From: Frankiaceae bacterium | Lineage (GTDB): Bacteria; Actinomycetota; Actinomycetes; JAVEEB01 | Direction: 5' to 3' | Assembly (NCBI GenBank): GCA_030840665.1 | Contig: JAVEEB010000300.1 | Coordinates: 1-10,994, forward strand | DNA length: 10,994 nt | In this document: positions 5,806 to 10,994 of the stretch, piece after piece | Numbering within the stretch: position 1 is the stretch's first letter | Layout: each line of letters opens with the position of its first letter | Made by a program: the position numbers and the translations under genes | Notes under the pieces: generated by a model | Seen by the model: the letters and a program-made list of their open reading frames with translations, nothing else | What the model was told of the DNA's origin: nothing | Database searches by the model: none

Positions 5806-7276
5806 CCGCCGCCGCCCGCCCGGCGCAAAGGACCTGCCTCCTGGCGGCAGGGCCGCCCGGGGGAAGGGCGCGGACTCCACGGCGGGCGAGCGAGGCGCCC
5901 GGGAGATCGGTTCGTCCGACCGCCGGCCGCGACGACTGGCCTTCGAAATCCTCCGGTGGGTCGACGAGCGCGACGCGTACGCCAACCTGGTGGTGGCTGA
6001 GCGCCTTGGCGCCGCCGGGTTCGAGCCGCGCGACTCGGCGCTCGTCACCGAGCTCGTGTACGGCACGTTGCGGATGCGCGGCATCCTGGACGCCGTCCTC
6101 GCCAGGGGGAGCAGCCGACCCCTCGACCGCATCGACGCACCAGCCCTGGACGTGCTGCGCCTCGGGGCGTACCAGCTCCTGTTCACGCGGATCCCGCCAC
6201 ACGCCGCGGTGGCCGAGACCGTCGCGGTCGCGCGAGTGGCGGTCAACGCCAGCGTCACCGGGTTCGTGAACGCCGTGCTCCGCCGTGTCGCGGAGAAGTC
6301 GCTCGACGAGTGGCTCACCGTCATCGCCCCGCCGTCTGCCCCCGATCGCCTGGGACACCTAGCTCTCGTGTCCAGTCACCCCCGCTGGATCGCTGCCGCG
6401 TTCGCCGACGCTCTGGGGGGCGACCTCGCCGAGACCGAGGCCGCGCTCGGCGCCGACAACGAGCGCCCCGCCGTCCACCTGGCGGCGCGGCCGGGGGAGA
6501 CCGACCGCGACTCGTTGCTCGCCGGCCTTGGGCACCGCGGGGCCGCGGGTCCGTACTCGCCGTACGCCGTGCACCTCACGGACGGCGCACCCGGTGACCT
6601 CGCCTCCGTGCGCGACCACCGCGTACAGGTCCAGGACGAGGGCAGCCAGTTGGCGGCGTTGGCCCTGGCGCGAGCCTCTATCGACGGCGACGAGAGCCGC
6701 TGGCTGGACATGGCGGCCGGCCCCGGCGGCAAGGCGGTCCTCCTCGCGGGCCTCGCGGCCGAGCGTGGGATCAGCCTCCTGGCGAGCGACGTCGCGCCGC
6801 ACCGGGCGCGCCTCGTCGCCGACAACCTCGCCGGCCGACCATCGGGTGCGAGCGTCATCAGTTCCGACGGTCGCCGCCCAGCGTGGCGCGCCGCCGCCTT
6901 CGACCGCGTGCTGCTGGATGCACCGTGTACAGGCCTGGGCGCGCTGCGCCGGCGCCCCGAAGCCCGCTGGCGCCGGGACGAGGGCTCGGTTCCGGCGCTC
7001 GCCACGCTGCAACGCGAGCTCCTCGCATCGGCCATCGCCGCGACCAGGCCGGGCGGTGTCGTCGGATACGTCACCTGTTCGCCGCATATACAGGAGACCG
7101 TGGACGTGATCGGATGGGCGCGGGCGACGTACGCCGGCGTGGATGTCATCGATGTCCGGCCGTTGTTGCCCGGCGTTCCACATCTGGGGCCAGGCCCGTG
7201 GGTCCAGCTGTGGCCTCACCGGCACGGCACGGACGCGATGTTCATTGCCTTGCTGTCGGTGGGAACCCACACCTGA
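5783..7276 (+). CDS. rsmB: 16S rRNA (cytosine-C5)-methyltransferase RsmB
   Basis: This SAM-dependent enzyme methylates a cytosine of 16S rRNA (C967 in E. coli). It has 497 residues. After a basic, low-complexity N-terminal extension (1-48) comes a NusB-like RNA-binding domain (about 49-175), then the methyltransferase domain. Motif I is [10 protein letters not shown] (308-317), motif IV is DAPCTGLG (379-386, C382), and motif VI is TCS with the catalytic C432. The C terminus has [14 protein letters not shown] 5783, inside the fmt 3' end, is chosen because GGAG (5770-5773) lies 9 nt upstream and no better start precedes the NusB region at about residue 49. The extension contains SSDRR twice (6-10 and 44-48). 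Rpe follows after 31 nt. Confidence 0.93.
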   Translation: MRTIVSSDRRRPPGAKDLPPGGRAARGKGADSTAGERGAREIGSSDRRPRRLAFEILRWVDERDAYANLVVAERLGAAGFEPRDSALVTELVYGTLRMRGILDAVLARGSSRPLDRIDAPALDVLRLGAYQLLFTRIPPHAAVAETVAVARVAVNASVTGFVNAVLRRVAEKSLDEWLTVIAPPSAPDRLGHLALVSSHPRWIAAAFADALGGDLAETEAALGADNERPAVHLAARPGETDRDSLLAGLGHRGAAGPYSPYAVHLTDGAPGDLASVRDHRVQVQDEGSQLAALALARASIDGDESRWLDMAAGPGGKAVLLAGLAAERGISLLASDVAPHRARLVADNLAGRPSGASVISSDGRRPAWRAAAFDRVLLDAPCTGLGALRRRPEARWRRDEGSVPALATLQRELLASAIAATRPGGVVGYVTCSPHIQETVDVIGWARATYAGVDVIDVRPLLPGVPHLGPGPWVQLWPHRHGTDAMFIALLSVGTHT

Positions 7277-7307
7277 GCAGCACCCGTCGTCGCGCCCGAG
7301 GAGGAAA

Positions 7308-7979
7308 GTGGCCGTCCAGATTGCGCCGAGCATTCTCTCGGCCGACTTCGCACGATTGGCCGAAGAGGCCGCCGTCGTTGCCGAGGTTGCCGACTGGCTG
7401 CACGTCGACGTCATGGACAACCACTTCGTCCCCAACCTGACCCTCGGGGCTCCCGTCGTCGCCGCGCTCGCGAAGGCGGCCACGTTGCCGCTCGACTGCC
7501 ACTTGATGATCACCTCGCCGGAGCGCTGGGCCACGTCGTACGTCGAGGCCGGGGCCTCCAGCGTCACGATCCACGCCGAGGCCACGGCTGATCCCACCGC
7601 CGTGGCCCGCGACATCCGGGCCGCGGGCGCGCGCGCCGGCCTGGCGCTCAACCCGGGCACCCCGCTCGACGGTTACGTCGACATGATCGACAGCTTCGAC
7701 ATGTTGCTGTTGATGACCGTCCAGCCGGGCTTTGGCGGGCAGCCGTTCCGCGCGGACGTCCTTCCCAAGATCGCTGCGCTGCGCCGCCTCATCACCGACC
7801 GCGGCATCGACCTGTGGCTGCAAGTCGACGGCGGCGTCAACGCCGAGACGATCGAGCAGTGCGCGGCGGCAGGTGCCGATGTGTTCGTCGCGGGTTCCGC
7901 CGTCTACGCCGCAGACGACCCCGCCGAGGCGGTCCGCCGGCTGCGCGCCTCGGCGACGAACGCCCAGGCCGCCTCATGA
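7308..7979 (+). CDS. rpe: Ribulose-phosphate 3-epimerase
   Basis: This enzyme interconverts D-ribulose 5-phosphate and D-xylulose 5-phosphate in the pentose phosphate pathway. It has 223 residues forming a TIM barrel, the usual size. Family features are [10 protein letters not shown] (5-14), [13 protein letters not shown] (31-43, metal ligands H32 and D34, acid/base D37), DCHLM (H65), [10 protein letters not shown] (136-145) and VDGGVN with D174. GTG 7308 is chosen for the strong GAGGAGG (7298-7304) just upstream and for the family-typical N terminus. The stop overlaps the start of the response regulator gene (ATGA). Its substrate ribulose 5-phosphate also feeds the RibB reaction of the riboflavin operon downstream. 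Confidence 0.96.
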   Translation: MAVQIAPSILSADFARLAEEAAVVAEVADWLHVDVMDNHFVPNLTLGAPVVAALAKAATLPLDCHLMITSPERWATSYVEAGASSVTIHAEATADPTAVARDIRAAGARAGLALNPGTPLDGYVDMIDSFDMLLLMTVQPGFGGQPFRADVLPKIAALRRLITDRGIDLWLQVDGGVNAETIEQCAAAGADVFVAGSAVYAADDPAEAVRRLRASATNAQAAS

Positions 7980-8902
7980 ACAGCGTCCTCGTCGTCGACG
8001 ACGACAAGTCCGTGGCCCGCTTCATCGAGACCAACCTGCGGCTCGAAGGGTTCGACGTCCGCCTGGCCCACGACGGCGACGACGCCCTCGACGAGGTTGC
8101 CCGGGACGCGCCGGACCTCGTGCTGCTCGACTGGGGCATGCCGCGGATGGATGGGATCGAGGTGTGCGAGAAGCTGCGCGCCGACCCCCACACGGCTCAC
8201 ATCCCGGTGTTGCTCGTCACCGGGCGTTCCCGCGCCGTCGACAAGGTGATGGGCCTGGCGGCCGGGGCGGACGACTACATCGTCAAGCCGTTCGACCCGC
8301 TGGAGCTCGTCGCTCGCGTCCGCGCGACCCTGCGCCGGAACGCCGAAATGCGCGCTGTTTCGCCGCTCACGGGCCTGCCCGGCAACTACCGCATCGACCA
8401 GGAGATCGGCGACCGGGTCACGGCGGGGGAGCCCTTCGCCGTCTGCCATTTCGACCTCGACAACTTCAAGTCCTTCAACGACGCCTACGGGTTCCTGCGC
8501 GGCGACCAGGTCATCGCCCTCGTCGCGTACGCGCTGCGGGTCGCCATCTCCGAGTCGGAGGCGCCGCCGCCCTTCGTCGGCCACGTCGGCGGCGACGACT
8601 TCGTCATGGTCTGCCGCCCGGAGCAGGCCGAGCCAGCCTGCAACCGGGTGATCGACATGTTCGACGAGCAGGTCCCGGCCCTCCATGACCCGGTCGACGC
8701 CGCCCGCGGCTCCCTCGAGGTGGTCGACCGCAAGGGCGTGCACCGGCAGTACCCGTTGACGTCCATCTCGATCGGCATCGCGATGAGCGGGCGCAAGCAG
8801 TACCGCGACCGGCGCGAAGTCGTCGCGATCGCCGCCGAGATGAAGTCGGTCGCCAAGCAGACCGAAGGCTCCTCGATCGCCATCGACCGCCGCACCTACT
8901 GA
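7976..8902 (+). CDS. Response regulator with variant GGDEF domain (REC-GGDDF)
   Basis: This 308-residue cytoplasmic regulator has two domains. The receiver domain (about 1-120) has acidic residues D8-D10, phospho-acceptor D52 in [12 protein letters not shown]82 and K104 in KPF, so it looks able to be phosphorylated. The GGDEF domain (about 128-308) begins [12 protein letters not shown], has [10 protein letters not shown] (160-169) and carries the signature as GGDDF (205-209) preceded by GHV. The fourth signature residue, normally a metal-binding Glu, is Asp. No RxxD inhibitory site is visible at the usual distance upstream. An insert of about 25 residues (about 236-260) precedes LTSISIGI. It may be a weak diguanylate cyclase or a nucleotide-binding regulator. 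Its ATG overlaps the rpe stop, so the two are coupled. No partner histidine kinase is in the window. Confidence 0.88.
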   Translation: MNSVLVVDDDKSVARFIETNLRLEGFDVRLAHDGDDALDEVARDAPDLVLLDWGMPRMDGIEVCEKLRADPHTAHIPVLLVTGRSRAVDKVMGLAAGADDYIVKPFDPLELVARVRATLRRNAEMRAVSPLTGLPGNYRIDQEIGDRVTAGEPFAVCHFDLDNFKSFNDAYGFLRGDQVIALVAYALRVAISESEAPPPFVGHVGGDDFVMVCRPEQAEPACNRVIDMFDEQVPALHDPVDAARGSLEVVDRKGVHRQYPLTSISIGIAMSGRKQYRDRREVVAIAAEMKSVAKQTEGSSIAIDRRTY

Positions 8903-8988
8903 CCCTCGTCACGAGCGTCGGGAATGCCCGCGCGCCACAGGCGTTGATCGCTGGTGTCACACTTGGCCCCGAAAGGTCAGGTAACTGA
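8903..8988 (+). other. Gap between response regulator gene and FMN riboswitch
   Basis: This 86-bp gap must hold the end of the upstream transcript and any separate riboflavin promoter. GCG-CGGG (8915-8922, one bulge at 8918) can pair with CCCG-CGC (8927-8933) as a modest hairpin without a U-tract. TTGATC at 8944-8949 resembles a -35 box, but no acceptable -10 box follows at 16-18 nt. No gene is visible here. Confidence 0.4.
8915..8933 (+). terminator. Possible weak terminator after the response regulator gene
   Basis: A 7-bp stem with one bulged T (8918) and a 4-nt loop lies 12 nt after the stop codon. It lacks a U-run and is short, so read-through into the riboflavin operon is possible. Confidence 0.28.
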
Positions 8989-9120
8989 CGCGCTCCAGGA
9001 TCGGTGTAATTCCGAACCGGCGGTAACAGTCCGCGACCCGCTTCGCCGCACTTTGGGCGGAGCGGTTGACCCGGTGCAATTCCGGGACCGACGGTGAGAG
9101 TCCGGATGGGAGGCAGCGCG
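8989..9120 (+). ncRNA. FMN riboswitch aptamer (RFN element)
   Basis: This RNA binds flavin mononucleotide and represses riboflavin synthesis genes. Conserved RFN blocks appear in order: GGTGTAATTCCG (9003-9014), ACCGGCGGT and AGTCCGCGA (9016-9036), a variable arm (CCGCT 9038-9042 with AGCGG 9061-9065), CCCGGTGCAATTCCGGG (9070-9086), then ACCGACGGT and AGTCCGGATGGGAGG (9087-9113). The closing stem P1 pairs CGCGCT (8989-8994) with AGCGCG (9115-9120). The ribD gene directly downstream fits the known role. The block match is strong, so I am confident without a covariance-model search. Confidence 0.96.
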
Positions 9121-9121
9121 C

Positions 9122-9163
9122 CGTCGTGCCGTGGCGCCCGCGTGCGCCCGTCCGACGATTTTC
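9122..9163 (+). terminator. Terminator-like hairpin in the riboswitch expression platform
   Basis: CGTCG (9122-9126) pairs with CGACG (9153-9157). Inside, GGCGC (9133-9137) pairs with GCGCC (9144-9148). ATTTTC follows directly (9158-9163), the only U-run nearby. It starts two bases after P1 of the aptamer. It could end transcription when FMN is bound, in addition to the ribosome-binding-site block further down. The stem is interrupted by an internal loop, so this is tentative. Confidence 0.4.
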
Positions 9164-9167
9164 GCGG

Positions 9168-9198
9168 CGCCTCCCGCCTGCTCGACTGACGGGAGGTG
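9168..9198 (+). promoter_or_regulatory. ribD: Hairpin sequestering the ribD Shine-Dalgarno
   Basis: CCTCCCG (9170-9176) pairs with CGGGAGG (9190-9196), extended by a G-U and a C-G pair to 9 bp. The right arm holds the Shine-Dalgarno GGGAGG, 6 nt before the ribD ATG at 9203. The left arm can instead pair with GGGAGGC (9108-9114) at the 3' edge of the aptamer. That gives the switch two exclusive states, with FMN binding expected to free the left arm to block ribD translation. Confidence 0.75.
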
Positions 9199-9202
9199 GC
9201 AC

Positions 9203-10288
9203 ATGGCGACGGACGCCGACAGCGTCGCGATGCGTCGCGCCATCGCCCTGGCACGTACAGGACTCGGTACGACGAGCCCGAACCCCATCGTCGGCTGCGT
9301 CATCCTCGACGCCGACGGCGTGATCGCCGGCGAGGGTGCTCACCTGGGCGGCCCCGGCAACCCGCACGCGGAGGTCGTCGCCCTGCGCGGGGCCGGCGGG
9401 CGAGCCCGTGGCGGCACCGCCGTAGTGACTCTCGAGCCGTGCCATCACACCGGTTCGACAGGTCCGTGCAGCCAGGCGCTGCTCGACGCCGGAATTTCGC
9501 GCGTCGTGTACGCCGTGCCCGACCCGAACGTCGTGGCCGCCGGGGGTGCCGCGTTCCTGCGTGCCGCCGGGATCGACGTCGCAGCCGGCGTGCTCGAGGA
9601 GGACGCCGCCCGCGCCAACGAGGCCTGGCTCCTTGCAGTCGCCGCAGGCCGGCCGTTCGTGACCTGGAAGTACGCCGCCAGCCTCGACGGGCGGTCGACC
9701 GCGGCGGACGGCACCAGCCGCTGGATCACGTCCCCACACTCTCGCGCTGACGTGCACGCCTTGCGATCCACCGTCGACGCGGTGCTGGCGGGCACCGGCA
9801 CGGTGCTGGCCGACGACCCCGAGCTGACCGTTCGCGACGCCGACGGGACGGCGGCCGGCCGCCAGCCGTACCGCGTCGTCGTCGGCCGCCGGCCCGTCCC
9901 TGCCCAGGCGCGGGTCCGCGGGCCACGCTCCCTCCTCGTCACCGGTATGGCGGCAACCGCCGGCGAGGGCTGGGACCGCGTGTTTCGCGTCCCCGACGCC
10001 GATGACGGCGTCGACGTTCGCGCCGCTCTCACCGAGTTGCACCGCCTGGGGATTCGCCACGTGCTGCTCGAGGGTGGCGCAACCCTCGCGGGCGCCTTCA
10101 TGCGAGCCGGGCTGGTCGACCGGGTCGTCGCCTACCTCGCGCCGCTCTTTCTGGGCGCCGGCCTCCCGGCGCTCGGCGACGCCGGCGTGGCGACGCTGAC
10201 CGGCGCCCCGCCGTACCGAATCGACGACGTCACCATGCTCGGCGGCGATGTCCGCATCACCGCCCGGCCCGTCCGAGGAGACAGCTGA
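9203..10288 (+). CDS. ribD: Bifunctional riboflavin biosynthesis deaminase/reductase
   Basis: This enzyme performs the second and third steps of riboflavin synthesis from GTP: deamination of the pyrimidine amine, then NADPH-dependent reduction of the ribosyl side chain. It has 361 residues, typical length. The N-terminal deaminase domain (about 1-145) has the zinc site H55 in NPHAEV with catalytic E57, and C80 and C89 in EPCHHTGSTGPC. The reductase domain (about 150-361) has KYAASLDGRSTAADGTSRWI, GTGTVLADDPELT and LLEGGATLAGAF. ATG 9203 is chosen because GGGAGG lies 6 nt upstream within the riboswitch-controlled hairpin. The stop overlaps the ribE start as TGATG. Confidence 0.96.
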   Translation: MATDADSVAMRRAIALARTGLGTTSPNPIVGCVILDADGVIAGEGAHLGGPGNPHAEVVALRGAGGRARGGTAVVTLEPCHHTGSTGPCSQALLDAGISRVVYAVPDPNVVAAGGAAFLRAAGIDVAAGVLEEDAARANEAWLLAVAAGRPFVTWKYAASLDGRSTAADGTSRWITSPHSRADVHALRSTVDAVLAGTGTVLADDPELTVRDADGTAAGRQPYRVVVGRRPVPAQARVRGPRSLLVTGMAATAGEGWDRVFRVPDADDGVDVRAALTELHRLGIRHVLLEGGATLAGAFMRAGLVDRVVAYLAPLFLGAGLPALGDAGVATLTGAPPYRIDDVTMLGGDVRITARPVRGDS

Positions 10289-10902
10289 TGTTCACCGGAA
10301 TCGTCGAAGTGCTCGGCACGGTGCGTGCCGTGGAACGGCTGGGTGACGCCGCCCGGATCCGCATTCAGGCCCCGGGGCTGACCGAGGGCATGCGGCTGGG
10401 GGACTCGCTGGCGGTCGACGGCGTGTGCCTCACCGTCACAGCGTGCGAGGGGGACGTCGTCGACGCCGACGTGATGGCGCAAACCCTCACCCTCACGGGC
10501 ATCGGAGGACTCGCCGCCGGTGACCGCGTCAACCTGGAACGCGCGATGCCGGCAGGCGGCCGCTTCGGCGGTCACCACGTGCAGGGCCACGTCGACGCCA
10601 CGGGCACGGTCCTCGCTCGCGACCCGTCCGAGCATTGGGACGTCGTCACCGTCAGCATCCCTGAGCACCTGATCCGGTACGTCGTGCCGCAGGGGTCCAT
10701 CACCGTCGACGGCGTCAGCCTCACCGTGGTCGACGTCGGGGCCGACCGATTCCGCGTCAGCCTCATCCCCGAAACGCTCGCCCGCACCACGCTCGGCGCC
10801 CGTGCGGTCGGCGCCACCGTCAACCTCGAGGTCGACATCCTCGCCAAGTACGTCGAGCGGCTCCTCGCCGCGTCAGTGCCCGCCACCGGAGAGACCGCAT
10901 GA
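10288..10902 (+). CDS. ribE: Riboflavin synthase, alpha subunit
   Basis: This enzyme dismutates two molecules of 6,7-dimethyl-8-ribityllumazine to riboflavin and the pyrimidine that re-enters the pathway. It has 204 residues built from two homologous lumazine-binding barrels. Domain 1 starts MFTGIVEVLGTV and has GDSLAVDGVCLTV (38-50). Domain 2 begins near GGHHVQGHVDATGTV (94-108) and has GSITVDGVSLTVV (136-148). ATG 10288 shares its A with the ribD stop, with GAGGAG just upstream, so the genes are coupled. Its stop overlaps the next start as ATGA. Some species call this gene ribC. Confidence 0.96.
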   Translation: MFTGIVEVLGTVRAVERLGDAARIRIQAPGLTEGMRLGDSLAVDGVCLTVTACEGDVVDADVMAQTLTLTGIGGLAAGDRVNLERAMPAGGRFGGHHVQGHVDATGTVLARDPSEHWDVVTVSIPEHLIRYVVPQGSITVDGVSLTVVDVGADRFRVSLIPETLARTTLGARAVGATVNLEVDILAKYVERLLAASVPATGETA

Positions 10903-10994
10903 GCCCCATCGAGCACGTCACGACTGAGCAGGACAGTGGAGGCGTCTTCGCCCCCATCGAGCAGGCGCTCGCCGACATCGCCGCCGGCAAGGCC
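10899..10994 (+). CDS. ribBA: 3,4-dihydroxy-2-butanone-4-phosphate synthase / GTP cyclohydrolase II (partial, N terminus)
   Basis: Only the first 32 codons are inside the window. The segment FAPIEQALADIAAGKA matches the start of RibB domains, which make the four-carbon unit from ribulose 5-phosphate. The ATG overlaps the ribE stop (ATGA). In actinobacteria this position usually holds the fused RibBA enzyme, whose second domain opens GTP to start the pathway. The fusion is inferred from context, since the second half lies outside the window. Confidence 0.8.
   Translation, partial: MSPIEHVTTEQDSGGVFAPIEQALADIAAGKA

Noticed and set aside
4834..6324. 496-codon open frame on the - strand opposite fmt and rsmB
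   Set aside because: It is the complement of two clearly conserved genes, has Arg/Ser/Ala-rich composition without motifs, and long antisense frames are expected at this GC content.
6359..7660. 433-codon open frame on the - strand opposite rsmB and rpe
   Set aside because: Same reason: it crosses two genes with intact catalytic motifs on the other strand and shows no recognisable domain.
1..10994. Mobile elements, CRISPR arrays, tRNA genes
   Set aside because: No transposase-like protein, evenly spaced direct repeats, terminal inverted repeats or tRNA-like T-loop sequence was seen on either strand.

Overview
The window is high-GC, densely packed bacterial chromosome. Short gaps, ATGA and TGATG stop/start overlaps, frequent GTG starts, a TAGACT -10 box and the gene order def-fmt-rsmB-rpe-(regulator)-ribD-ribE-ribBA all point to an actinobacterium, probably of the Micrococcales. 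I cannot name the species from sequence alone.

Region 1 (1-733) is a cysteine dioxygenase-family gene on the + strand. It is preceded by an unannotated 23-codon leader ORF (8-79) with seven cysteine codons. Between leader and gene lie RNA segments that can pair in mutually exclusive ways. This looks like a cysteine-responsive translational attenuator placed on a cysteine-degrading enzyme, and it is the most interesting signal in the window.

Region 2 (771-4204) is a glycine betaine/carnitine/choline-type (OpuC/ProVWX-like) ABC importer. The ATPase gene (- strand) is convergent with the dioxygenase gene and divergent from the rest. Two permease genes overlap by ATGA and are followed by a lipoprotein binding-protein gene. 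A 14-bp hairpin terminator at 4220-4254 closes the unit.

Region 3 (4288-8902) is a housekeeping operon with a probable promoter at 4288. It holds peptide deformylase and Met-tRNA formyltransferase (start and end of N-formyl-methionine metabolism), the 16S rRNA m5C methyltransferase RsmB, and ribulose-phosphate 3-epimerase. A response regulator with a variant GGDEF domain (GGDDF) is translationally coupled to the epimerase gene.

Region 4 (8903-10994) is the riboflavin operon. An FMN riboswitch (8989-9120) is followed by an expression platform that sequesters the ribD ribosome binding site. Then come ribD, ribE and the first 32 codons of a ribBA-type gene that runs off the window. Ribulose 5-phosphate, the substrate of the epimerase upstream, is also the substrate of the RibB reaction, which may be why the two units are neighbours.

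I see no tRNA, rRNA, insertion sequence, CRISPR array or phage gene here.
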